DNA of 64,000 bases, taken from Chitinophagaceae bacterium (GTDB lineage Bacteria; Bacteroidota; Bacteroidia; Chitinophagales; Chitinophagaceae). A program made the position numbers and the translations under genes. Positions 18,501 to 26,224 of the stretch are shown here, piece by piece. The stretch covers positions 248,001 through 312,000 of the forward strand of contig JAHBTK010000007.1 in NCBI GenBank assembly GCA_019638625.1, given 5' to 3'. The stretch's first letter is position 1, and the number at the start of each line of letters is the position of its first letter. The notes beneath the pieces are model-generated. The model saw nothing but the letters and a program-made list of their open reading frames with translations. It was not told the origin of the DNA and searched no databases.

Positions 18501-18632
18501 TTCCCCGTTTTTGTCAGTGATTTTCCCCGAAATGCGTACCTGCGCCGAAGCTGCTATACACAGCAGTTGCAGGATTAATACAAAAGGAACCAAACGGTAT
18601 TTCTTTTGTAGGCGTGAAAGTCTTTTTTTCAT
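15522..18632 (-). CDS. SusC/RagA-family TonB-linked outer-membrane transporter
   Basis: A 1036-residue TonB-dependent importer. Signal peptide to about residue 30 (LCIAASAQ), carboxypeptidase-regulatory-like domain at 32-110, TonB-box region DEVVVTG near 115-121, plug at about 125-240 with the SusC markers LRGTSTINSSSEPLYIIDGV and NDIERIEVLNGAAAAAIYG, then the beta barrel ending in TLSTKF with a terminal aromatic residue. There is no STN signalling domain, so it should be a plain transporter without anti-sigma signalling, in contrast with the SusC at 20737. It lies 52 bp after deoR and 15 bp before susD, so the three form one operon. The substrate is not readable from sequence; the operator shared with anmK points to amino sugars. 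Confidence 0.95.
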   Translation of the reverse strand: MKKRLSRLQKKYRLVPFVLILQLLCIAASAQVRISGKITDKNGEGLPGISVSLRNSNTGAISDADGSYVISANISPGNHVLVFSGIGFKIREQAITIGNADSYQANAELETDPLGMDEVVVTGTSQGTTRRQLGSFISTVKGDQLAKATTGNVLAALQGKTPGAQISQNSGDPGGSMSVRLRGTSTINSSSEPLYIIDGVIVSNSARRVTNTQAGYDGIISPAPNRMVDINPNDIERIEVLNGAAAAAIYGSRANAGVVQIFTKRGSTGAPAVSFSTSVNVNQLRKDPGYNTAPVKFGPAPDGPGAITQDILLLDYTNTTPVTRYNYWDYIFRDGLGTDNNLSVRGGKDKTKYFASASYFHNQGIIKNTDFQRFAFRLNLDQELSSWASVAAGISYTNSMANEKPDGNSFFSPINSITIIGNFHDIWKRDDNGNLLAVGERGRINPVSIIEDIKQRNQTNRVISSLALKLRPIKDVTVDYTVGVDNISQMGTTYIPPYTYNASPDFWGGGISMDPTLNGYASAGNNQQFLINHELNATLNKNITPDLISTTQVGYSMQYEKSNFTILQGRGLAPFVQTVTGASTVLPGTDQRSEISINGGYLQQNFKFRNRYFLTAAGRVDGSSVFGEEERNQFYAKLSGSYIISDEAFWEKAGLNRFWDYMKIRAAYGESGNLTGIGAYDRFNVYGSSPLVGRTALMSSSTLANELMKPEKQKEIEIGTDMSFLGGRANLTFNWYNKRVTDLLLSRFIAPSNGFSSLLGNVGTISNKGIEIMIGGSPVKNKNFSWDIDVIYNRNKNKVEEIPQGLIQYNNPAGSSSLIPGYSVGVFYGFFFARDDNGAEVKNANGIPVQERGVQNSVSTYTAQRDANGLPTGTALRKVIGNPNPDWTGTLVNTFNYKKLSLRVQLDAVQGLEVWNADFRTRQGVGNGSEFAQKEHLGELPRGYVSGIYAIEEWRMDNGSFVKLREVSFTYNFGRLNKAISDLSLSLSGRNLISWDKYNGFDPETNAGGGSTLARGIDFGNVPIPRTFALTLSTKF

Positions 18633-18684
18633 GATGCAGTTTTTGTTTGAAATAAATAGGTAATACTATATGGTTGTTCAAGGA

Positions 18685-19431
18685 TTATAAGACAGTCATC
18701 CCTGTCTTTCTGTAAGGTTCTAGTTGAGTATCTCCGGGATCAAGCTCTGTTATCAACACATTTACTTTGTCCAGCCCGCACACCCTGATCTTTTGAGACG
18801 AATTCAGCTTTTCAGATATCGTTAATGCTACTACCTGTCTGGCAGACCCGATCATGGCTTTTTTTACCTGTACCACTTCCCAGTCGTTATCGGTGATGCC
18901 AACATCCGCGTCGATGGCATTGATGCCTAAAAAGCAGAGGTCTGCCCTGATGTCTTTTATTTTTGCGACAGTTTCTGCACCGATGGCTATTTTGGAACTT
19001 TTTGAAATTCTGTCACCTGTAAATATGACGTCGATATAGGGGTGATGTATGTATTCATAGGCTGCAGGCAAACTTGGGGTAATAAATGTAGCATTTAGCT
19101 CCGGAGGTAAGGATTTGGCCAATTCGATAATAGTGGTGCCCCCGGTTGTTAAAATAAACATTCCGTTCTTTATTAAACTCAGCGCTTTGTGGGCAATCGT
19201 TTTTTTGCCTGAAGAGGCATAAACAAGATTTTCGCTATCGGAAAGGTGAAAAGATTTGGATAAGGCTCCACCGTGAACTTTTATCAGTTGGTGGTTTTTG
19301 GCCATTTCATTGAGATCGCGCCGGATCGTGTCTTCCGAAACGCCCATTTTCTGGCTGAGGTCAACAGATAACACCCTGTTGTGCAGGTTTACCTCCCGGA
19401 GAATGAAAGACTGACGCTCCCGTTTAAGCAT
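18685..19431 (-). CDS. DeoR/GlpR-family transcriptional repressor
   Basis: A 248-residue sugar-phosphate-responsive repressor. The N-terminal winged helix at about 1-57 has the DeoR signature (RVLSVDLSQKMGVSEDTIRRD, then LIKVHGGAL), followed by the DeoRC effector domain, with FILTTGGTTIIELAK and the ITDNDWEVVQVKKAMI stretch typical of sugar-phosphate binding. It is the first gene of an operon with susC and susD. A TGC-periodic element at 19450-19491 covers its own upstream region (19-60 bp from the ATG), and a close copy lies before anmK. This is the basis for proposing autoregulation and control of anmK. The inducer is presumably a phosphorylated sugar, possibly an amino-sugar phosphate (inference). 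Confidence 0.94.
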   Translation of the reverse strand: MLKRERQSFILREVNLHNRVLSVDLSQKMGVSEDTIRRDLNEMAKNHQLIKVHGGALSKSFHLSDSENLVYASSGKKTIAHKALSLIKNGMFILTTGGTTIIELAKSLPPELNATFITPSLPAAYEYIHHPYIDVIFTGDRISKSSKIAIGAETVAKIKDIRADLCFLGINAIDADVGITDNDWEVVQVKKAMIGSARQVVALTISEKLNSSQKIRVCGLDKVNVLITELDPGDTQLEPYRKTGMTVL

Positions 19432-19449
19432 AGCATGTTAGTTTCAATG

Positions 19450-19491
19450 GCAAATTAAGCAAAATCATGCACAAAAATGCAAAAACTTGCA
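19450..19491. promoter_or_regulatory. Candidate DeoR-type operator with TGC every 10 bp (deoR side)
   Basis: On the minus strand TGC recurs with starts one turn apart (GCA on the plus strand at 19459, 19469, 19479 and 19489, and at 19450 with a 9-bp step). The 10-mers read TGCAAGTTTT, TGCATTTTTG, TGCATGATTT and TGCTTAATTT. The core TTTGCATTTTTGTGCA matches TTTGCGTTTTTGTGCA of the anmK-side element in 15 of 16 positions. Confidence 0.65.
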
Positions 19492-19641
19492 ATAGTTTCA
19501 ATATTTTTTGCAGGTTTAAGCTGATACTATGCTTTAATTTGTTTGTTTTCTTGCTTTGTTGAGTATTATGGAATTGTGAAGTGAGTAAAAAAAAATGCGG
19601 ATTTGAGTATATATAATCCTTTTTCTCTCCTTTTATAACAG

Positions 19642-20700
19642 ATGCGTAATCAGGATCATTATAAAGGTTATACCGAGGAGCAGTTTGCAGCAGATGAGTT
19701 TTTTCAAAAGTGGGTATTAATGCCTGATGACGAAAATGAGAAGTTTTGGTGGGATTTTATAGAGAAAACCCCTTCCAGGAAAATAGCTATTGAAAACGCC
19801 CGTAAACTTGTAGAGCACTTGACTGAAAATGGTTTTCATATTCCCTTTTTGTCCGCTGTAGAAAAGCAGGAGCTAAAATCGAGCATCTTCGGGGTGATCG
19901 GTCAGTCGGTGGGGGTTACCCTGACAGACAAACCCGCTTTTTCCGGAAGATCTGCAAAGGGGATTTGGTGGTCCCTGGTGGCAGGAGTACTTGCCATTGT
20001 TACCGGTTTTGTTTTTTTCAAGAACGGCAAAAAGGAAGAAGGGGTGCCGGGAAGGCTGGTAAAGACTAATACTGTTTCCCGCCAGGTAAAAGAGATTTTA
20101 TTGCCGGATAATTCGATTGTCATTTTGAATGGAAACTCCTCAGTAAGTTACCCGGAGCAGTTCAATACTGCTTTGGGAAGAGATGTTTTTTTAGAAGGCA
20201 ATGCGTATTTCAAGATTAAAAATTACCAGGGAAAACCATTTGTTGTACATACAAAGCAGATGGAAATTACCGTTACGGGTACGGAATTTAATGTAAATAG
20301 CCGGCTTACTACTACCAATGTGGTGCTGACACAAGGAAGTATCCGTGTGAGTTTACCCGGAGAAGATCATTTTCAAAAAGCATATATGCTGCAGCCTGGA
20401 GAAACCCTGCAATACAATTCGGACAACGGGGAACTGGTGACGGGTACCACGAGAACGGAGCTGTACACCAATGCCTGGGGTGACAATGAATGGCATTTTG
20501 ACAATACGTCGCTCGCAACGGTGTCCGGCTTGATAGACCAGTTTTACGGTACAGAAGTAGTTTTTGGAAATGAACAATTAAAAACATTAACAATATCTGC
20601 GGTCGTTTCAGTAAAGGATTTTTCAACCCTTATTCGTGTCATCGAAAAAACGTTGAATATTGCCATTACGGAAGAACCCGGAAAAATTTTTATTAATTAA
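19642..20700 (+). CDS. FecR-family anti-sigma factor without adjacent sigma gene
   Basis: Inner-membrane protein that passes a signal from an STN-bearing SusC to an ECF sigma factor. The 352 residues comprise a cytoplasmic N-terminus (1-105), one membrane segment (about 108-126, WSLVAGVLAIVTGFVFF), the periplasmic FecR domain at about 145-245 (DNSIVILNGNSSVSYPEQF; VTGTEFNVNS; LTQGSIRVSLPG) and the DUF4974 C-terminal domain, ending in the usual STN-like beta module. It lies 36 bp before an STN-containing susC, as expected. Normally an ECF sigma gene precedes fecR; here the preceding 210 bp are non-coding and the next gene is deoR on the other strand, so the sigma partner must be elsewhere. Confidence 0.94.
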   Translation: MRNQDHYKGYTEEQFAADEFFQKWVLMPDDENEKFWWDFIEKTPSRKIAIENARKLVEHLTENGFHIPFLSAVEKQELKSSIFGVIGQSVGVTLTDKPAFSGRSAKGIWWSLVAGVLAIVTGFVFFKNGKKEEGVPGRLVKTNTVSRQVKEILLPDNSIVILNGNSSVSYPEQFNTALGRDVFLEGNAYFKIKNYQGKPFVVHTKQMEITVTGTEFNVNSRLTTTNVVLTQGSIRVSLPGEDHFQKAYMLQPGETLQYNSDNGELVTGTTRTELYTNAWGDNEWHFDNTSLATVSGLIDQFYGTEVVFGNEQLKTLTISAVVSVKDFSTLIRVIEKTLNIAITEEPGKIFIN

Positions 20701-20736
20701 GCAATCATTAATTATTAACCATCAATCAAAACAGTT

Positions 20737-23700
20737 ATGATGAAAAGCCGTTTTTTCTCAAAACGCTGCTTAGGGACAATCTCAGCGACTTTATTGTTGC
20801 TCACGGTTGTAGTGGGTACAATGGCACAGGATGCGCTGTTGTCTCTTCCCGGCGATCAACCAGTTAAATCAGTTTCAGAGGCTGGCGCAAAAAGGGCCTC
20901 TCTGGAAACTTTTATGAAAGAGTTCAAAAAAGTCTATAGTAATATTTACTATAGCTATCAATCAAGTACCTTAAAAGAGGTGCCTGTTTCCTATGCGGAA
21001 TTGAATGCGGCAAAGGAAAGCAATCCGGATATTGTATTGCAGGGTGTTTTAGTACCTGCCGGACTAAGCTTTGAAAAGATCAAAGAAGTGTATGTGATCA
21101 GGAGGGAAGGCAATATCAGCAGGACAGAAGACAATTACATGGTGGAAGCGGTGCAACGCACTGTTCTTGCCGATTTTTCGGTTCGTGGAACTGTAACTGA
21201 TGCAAATGGCGGTGTACCAGGGGTTACCGTTTCCGAAAGGGGAACCACCAATGCTACAACTACTGACGGAGATGGCAACTTTTCCTTAAATGTGGCCAAC
21301 TCCTCCGCAGTATTGGTATTTTCTTCCATCGGCTACAAAACACAGGAAGTAGCGATAGGCGGCAGAAATTCAGTGAGTGTATTTCTGGAAGCCGATGCGC
21401 AGGAACTGGAAAGCGTAGTGGTAACGGCGCTGGGTCTCACTCGCGATAAGAAATCACTGGGATATTCGATCGGAACCGTAAAAGGGGATGATATGACCCA
21501 TGTGGCCAATGAAAATATGTTGACCTCTATGGCCGGTCGTGTTTCGGGTGTTACCATCAACCAAACCAGCGGTGTGGGTTCTTCTATCAGTGTAATTATC
21601 AGGGGGGCAAGCTCTTTGATCAATAATCAGCCGCTGTATGTTATTGATGGTGTACCCATGGGTAGCTCGTTAAGAAATGTATCGGAGAAAGGAAGCAATA
21701 ACAGGGTCGATTACGGGAACGCAATTTCAGACATCAATCCGGATGACATCGAGAGTATTTCCGTGTTAAAGGGACCCAGTGCTGCTGCATTGTATGGTTC
21801 TAGGGCAGGTAATGGAGTAATTCTGATCACTACTAAATCTGGTAAAAAAGGAAAAGGATTTGGTGTTTCTTTCTCTACTTCCAATGTTTTTGAAACCCCT
21901 TACCGTTACCTGGATCTTCACTACAAATATGCCAACGGCGTTCGCCCAAATCAACTGGACCCGACATCTGCATATTGGGGCGGTTATCCGCTGGATCAGG
22001 GAAATAAAGCGGTACAATGGGATAGCCCGCTGGATGCCAATGGAATGCCCGTTGCGTCAGACCTTGTTTCTTACAAGGATAATATGAAAAATTTTCTCAA
22101 TACTGGTATCACCTCCACAAATAATATTTCTGTTGGGGGCTCCACTGAGAAAATGAGCTATAGGTTGTCGTATAACAACATGAACAATAAGGGCTTGATT
22201 CCCGGACAAGATTTATACAGGAACAACATCTCTCTTGCAGGCTCTTACGAGATTACCAAGAATCTGTCAGTTAATACAAATATCAACTGGGTTCGTTCCA
22301 ACTCCAATAGCCGACCGCTTACTTCCGAAAGAAATGCTAATCCGTTGGAGGCGATCTACGATGCGCCCTATGTGGATATGACCAAGTTCAAATCTATCTG
22401 GAAGCCGGGACTGGAAGGAATAGAGCAATTAAAGCACGCAACTAATAAGAATAACGCTTACTTTCTGGCCCAGGGCATCCAGAATGCTTTTGTAAGGGAT
22501 CGTTTCTATGGAAATGTAAAATTTGACTGGAAAATATCTGATGCTTTTTCTGCGTTTGTAAGGGGAACTTTTAATACTACAAATGAGTATCGAGATACCA
22601 AAATACCCTGGAGCTATACTTCGCTGCCAAGAGGAGGCTATTATGTAGAAAACCTTTTCGGGCAGGAAGTGAATACAGACTTCCTTATTTCCTATAAGAA
22701 AAAGGTGAGCGACCTGGATATTAGTGTTTCTGCCGGCGGTAACTACATGCAGGCAAACTGGCAAAACCAGAATATGGGGGGCAGGGACCTCGCGGTGCCT
22801 AACCTGTACAGGATGAACAATGTAGCAAGAGCAACGTTGGCATATGACAACACCAGAGCACGAAAAAATATCTATAGCCTATATGCTATGGCTTCTGTTG
22901 GGTTCAAAGACCAGGTGTATTTAGATTTGACAGGAAGAAACGACTGGTCCAGTACGTTACCTGCTAGCAGCCGCTCTTATTTCTACCCGTCAGCATCTCT
23001 AAGCTGGCTGGCGCATACCACGCTGAACCTGCCGAGTAATGTTTCTCTCCTGAAACTCAGAGGTGGATGGGCGCAAACCGGTAACGATACCGATCCTTAT
23101 TCATTATATCCTGCGTTGTCAATGGGCAGTTGGGGATCATTGATCACCAGTGGTATGCCTGGCGGACTGAGTAACCCTAACCTTAAACCGGAAATAGCTA
23201 CTTCCATTGAAGGAGGGATCGACTTTGCGATGTACAACAATCGCCTGAGATTTGATATCACTTACTATGACCTCAACAACAGAAACCAGATATTTAGTGT
23301 TGCAATGCCTGCATCAGCCGGTTATACAAGCAAGATCGTGAACGCAGGACGTTTAAACAGTAAGGGCTGGGAAGTGGGCATTGGCGGTACGCCGATAAAG
23401 AACAAAGACTGGAGTTGGGATTTACACGCTAACTTTACGCGCAATCGTGTGTATATAAAGGAATTGATTGACGGAATGGAATTTTTCTCTTTCTGGGGTG
23501 AGGCAAGCGCCGGCGCCTATACATTTGTTGGGGAGGAAGTGGGAGACCTGTACAGCAGGGGGTATCTCCAGGTTACAGATCCCAACTCTCCTTACTACCG
23601 TTGGCCTATTATTGAGTGGGATGGAGCGTCAGGTGGTATGCAGTGGCAGGAACTTCCGGGGGGTAACGGTAACCCTAATAATGAAAAGGTGGGTAATTAT

Positions 23701-24411
23701 AACCCGCGCTTCTTAATGGGATTACAATCAACCCTTACCTGGAAGCGCTGGGCCCTGGGCTTGAGCTTTGACTGGAGAAATGGCGGTAACTTTATGTCAT
23801 TCACCTATCGCTACGGTGAATCTGACTGGAAGTCACAAAGGCAGTTGGACAATTTGATCCCTGGTGGATCGTACACCAAGGCCGAATTGGTTGCTTTGTT
23901 AAAATCAAATCCTGAAAAGTATATCATTCCGCAAAATGGAAACTTCCCGAGGGTGGGAGGGCATACGCAGCAAACAGGTGGTTTTGCTCTTACCGATGGT
24001 GGAACTACATTGTATGACGGTGTGTTTATCCCCGGTGTTTGGCAGGATGCAGCCGGAAACTATCACGAATGGTTAGGCGGAGATGGCACTCAATACATCC
24101 CCATCACAGATGCTTATCCATGGAGCTTTAATAAGCAGGTTACCTTTGATGCATCGTTTATTAAACTCAGGGAAATAACTTTGAGTTACAGGATCCCGAA
24201 CCTGTTTGGCGTAACGCGTAATGCTACTTTCTCTGTGTACAGCAGAAACCTGATGTTGTGGAACGCTGCGAAGATTGGTATCGATCCGGAAAGGGCTTAC
24301 TGGGCTGATCCGGGCGCTGCCGGCGGTGGTGGATTCCGCCAGGGTATTGAAAGGCAGAACGTGATGCCCTGGACCATACCATTCGGATTCAAACTGAATG
24401 TTGACTTTTAA
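20737..24411 (+). CDS. SusC/RagA-family TonB transporter with STN signalling domain
   Basis: A 1224-residue outer-membrane transporter that also signals. Signal peptide to about 31 (TMAQ), an STN (secretin/TonB N-terminus) domain at about 45-120 (SLETFMKEFKKVYSNIYYSY; GLSFEKIKEVYVIRR), a carboxypeptidase-regulatory-like domain at 147-220, TonB box ELESVVVTALG, plug with VIIRGASSLINNQPLYVIDGV and DIESISVLKGPSAAALYGSR, and a barrel ending in FKLNVDF. The STN domain is the part that contacts FecR, and the fecR gene is directly upstream. susD follows 23 bp downstream. The substrate is unknown. Confidence 0.95.
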   Translation: MMKSRFFSKRCLGTISATLLLLTVVVGTMAQDALLSLPGDQPVKSVSEAGAKRASLETFMKEFKKVYSNIYYSYQSSTLKEVPVSYAELNAAKESNPDIVLQGVLVPAGLSFEKIKEVYVIRREGNISRTEDNYMVEAVQRTVLADFSVRGTVTDANGGVPGVTVSERGTTNATTTDGDGNFSLNVANSSAVLVFSSIGYKTQEVAIGGRNSVSVFLEADAQELESVVVTALGLTRDKKSLGYSIGTVKGDDMTHVANENMLTSMAGRVSGVTINQTSGVGSSISVIIRGASSLINNQPLYVIDGVPMGSSLRNVSEKGSNNRVDYGNAISDINPDDIESISVLKGPSAAALYGSRAGNGVILITTKSGKKGKGFGVSFSTSNVFETPYRYLDLHYKYANGVRPNQLDPTSAYWGGYPLDQGNKAVQWDSPLDANGMPVASDLVSYKDNMKNFLNTGITSTNNISVGGSTEKMSYRLSYNNMNNKGLIPGQDLYRNNISLAGSYEITKNLSVNTNINWVRSNSNSRPLTSERNANPLEAIYDAPYVDMTKFKSIWKPGLEGIEQLKHATNKNNAYFLAQGIQNAFVRDRFYGNVKFDWKISDAFSAFVRGTFNTTNEYRDTKIPWSYTSLPRGGYYVENLFGQEVNTDFLISYKKKVSDLDISVSAGGNYMQANWQNQNMGGRDLAVPNLYRMNNVARATLAYDNTRARKNIYSLYAMASVGFKDQVYLDLTGRNDWSSTLPASSRSYFYPSASLSWLAHTTLNLPSNVSLLKLRGGWAQTGNDTDPYSLYPALSMGSWGSLITSGMPGGLSNPNLKPEIATSIEGGIDFAMYNNRLRFDITYYDLNNRNQIFSVAMPASAGYTSKIVNAGRLNSKGWEVGIGGTPIKNKDWSWDLHANFTRNRVYIKELIDGMEFFSFWGEASAGAYTFVGEEVGDLYSRGYLQVTDPNSPYYRWPIIEWDGASGGMQWQELPGGNGNPNNEKVGNYNPRFLMGLQSTLTWKRWALGLSFDWRNGGNFMSFTYRYGESDWKSQRQLDNLIPGGSYTKAELVALLKSNPEKYIIPQNGNFPRVGGHTQQTGGFALTDGGTTLYDGVFIPGVWQDAAGNYHEWLGGDGTQYIPITDAYPWSFNKQVTFDASFIKLREITLSYRIPNLFGVTRNATFSVYSRNLMLWNAAKIGIDPERAYWADPGAAGGGGFRQGIERQNVMPWTIPFGFKLNVDF

Positions 24412-24434
24412 TGTAATATAATAAACTATCAACA

Positions 24435-26150
24435 ATGAAAATAGTAAAAACATTATTGAAAGGCGTTCTCGTTTGCTCCCTGTTTCTGGTGGCATCCTGT
24501 GCCAAAAAACTGGATGAGTTTAACGAAAACCCCAATGCGGTAGACCCGGCGACTGCCAATCCCAACCTTATTTTACCGACGGTGCTTAGTGCAGCAGGCA
24601 ATAGTTACTTAGGTCTGGGTTATGGAAAAATCGGCGGCACCATGCAGCACATGCAGGAAGATGGCTGGTTCTCCGGTTACAATGCGTATGACTGGAGCGA
24701 AGAAGACTGGAGTGGGTGGTATGGTATTTTAAGGAACAACCAGTTCTTACTGGATCGTGCTACAGAGTTGAACTATCCCCTTCATTTGGGAATAGCACAA
24801 ACAATGCGTGCATTTATCTTCGGTACGATTACGGATCTTTGGGGAGATGCACCTTATTCTGAGGCTTTGAGAGGAGCTTCTGATATCACTTTTCCTGCTT
24901 ACGACACACAGGAAGCCATTTATAAAGGTATCATTGAGGAACTCAAGACTGCCGTAGCTACATTGGGCAGCGTGGGAGATGCTTCCAGCTACTACGCATC
25001 CGGGTATGATATTTATTATAATGGTGATGCTGCCAAATGGAAAAAGTTTGCAAACACGTTGTTGCTGCGTTATGCCATGCGGTTGTCAACCAAATTACCG
25101 GATCTTGCAAAGTCAACACTGGAAGCTGTTTATTCATCAGGCGACTATATAAAAGCTACCAGTGAAGACGCCGTTATGAATTATGCAGGTATTGATCCTG
25201 GCTCAGCTTGGCCGGCAAATACAGTTGCTGACCCCAGTGAGTCTAACTGGAGAAGAAGGAAGGCATGTGCTACTTTATTGGATAAACTTGGCGACCTGGA
25301 TGATCCCAGGAGAGGGGTGTGGTTCCAGCCTGTTCATGTAAGGTGGGTATCAGATGCAACGCTTGGCACAGCCCTCGATCCCTATATAAGGGAGAATGGC
25401 GTGCTTACAGACAAAGTGTCGATCACTGATATGGAATACAAGGCCAATTCTGGTAAAGTGTATACACGGCATTTTAACCCCAGCCTGTTTGTGCCGAGCT
25501 TGTTCAACCCCGCTCCGCCTAAAACAACTGCCTATGTGGGTGTACCGCCCGCCTTGTTATATCCGGATTACCATAACAGTAACCCGACTCCCGGGCAGAG
25601 CGTGGAAAACCAGCATGTATCCCAGTTGTCATATAACTTCCAGAAAAAGGATGATGGTGCAAACGGCATTCTAAAAGCCCGGCTGGCTACTGCTTCAGAA
25701 GCGGCTTTCATCCTTGCTGAAGCTGCTCAAAAAGGCTGGTCCGCCGGTACAGCAGAAGCTAACTACAATAACGGGGTGAAGTTCTCGCTTGAGTCCTGGG
25801 GAGTAGGTAGCGAATACGCCGGTTATATTGACAATGCCGGTGTGGCTTACAACGGAACACAGGAGCAAATATTAGAGCAGAAGTGGATTGCCGGTTTCGC
25901 CAATGCCCTGGAAGCATGGTTTGACTGGAGAAGGACCGGATTGCCTGTTTTAACAGCGCCCGGTAATGGATCGGTGCAGCCTGTACCGCCCGTAAGACTT
26001 ATCTATGGTAATAATGAGATCAATGTAAATAAAACCAATGCTGAAGCTGCCATAAGCAGGATGGCGACAACGCCTTACAGTACGTTAAGGGGCAAGAACA
26101 GCCAGTGGGCAAAACCCTGGTTAATTGAAGGAACCGGTAAACCCTGGTAA
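24435..26150 (+). CDS. SusD-like outer-membrane lipoprotein (SusD-like_2 type)
   Basis: 571-residue lipoprotein partner of the preceding SusC. Lipobox VASC (Cys22), followed by KKLDEFNENPNAVDPATANP, the N-terminal signature of the SusD/RagB 'SusD-like_2' subgroup, then TITDLWGDAPYSEAL, the conserved aromatic/acidic block of that subgroup, and a C-terminal stretch WIAGFANALEAWFDWRRTGLP. This subgroup is found with transporters for varied substrates, not only glycans. It is followed within 62 bp by an intrinsic terminator, so transcription of downstream genes is likely reduced. Confidence 0.93.
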   Translation: MKIVKTLLKGVLVCSLFLVASCAKKLDEFNENPNAVDPATANPNLILPTVLSAAGNSYLGLGYGKIGGTMQHMQEDGWFSGYNAYDWSEEDWSGWYGILRNNQFLLDRATELNYPLHLGIAQTMRAFIFGTITDLWGDAPYSEALRGASDITFPAYDTQEAIYKGIIEELKTAVATLGSVGDASSYYASGYDIYYNGDAAKWKKFANTLLLRYAMRLSTKLPDLAKSTLEAVYSSGDYIKATSEDAVMNYAGIDPGSAWPANTVADPSESNWRRRKACATLLDKLGDLDDPRRGVWFQPVHVRWVSDATLGTALDPYIRENGVLTDKVSITDMEYKANSGKVYTRHFNPSLFVPSLFNPAPPKTTAYVGVPPALLYPDYHNSNPTPGQSVENQHVSQLSYNFQKKDDGANGILKARLATASEAAFILAEAAQKGWSAGTAEANYNNGVKFSLESWGVGSEYAGYIDNAGVAYNGTQEQILEQKWIAGFANALEAWFDWRRTGLPVLTAPGNGSVQPVPPVRLIYGNNEINVNKTNAEAAISRMATTPYSTLRGKNSQWAKPWLIEGTGKPW

Positions 26151-26170
26151 CCTTTCTTTTGAATTTGATT

Positions 26171-26212
26171 CAGAAAAACCTGTAGGATGTATTCCTGCAG
26201 GTTTTCTGTTTT
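26171..26212 (+). terminator. Intrinsic terminator/attenuator between susD and the phosphatase gene
   Basis: CAGAAAAACCTGTAGGA (26171-26187) pairs with TCCTGCAGGTTTTCTG (26193-26208) with one bulged A, and is followed by a T-rich end (TTTTAC). It lies 12 bp before the ATG at 26225, leaving no room for a normal promoter. Confidence 0.75.
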
Positions 26213-26224
26213 ACAATCTGCATT

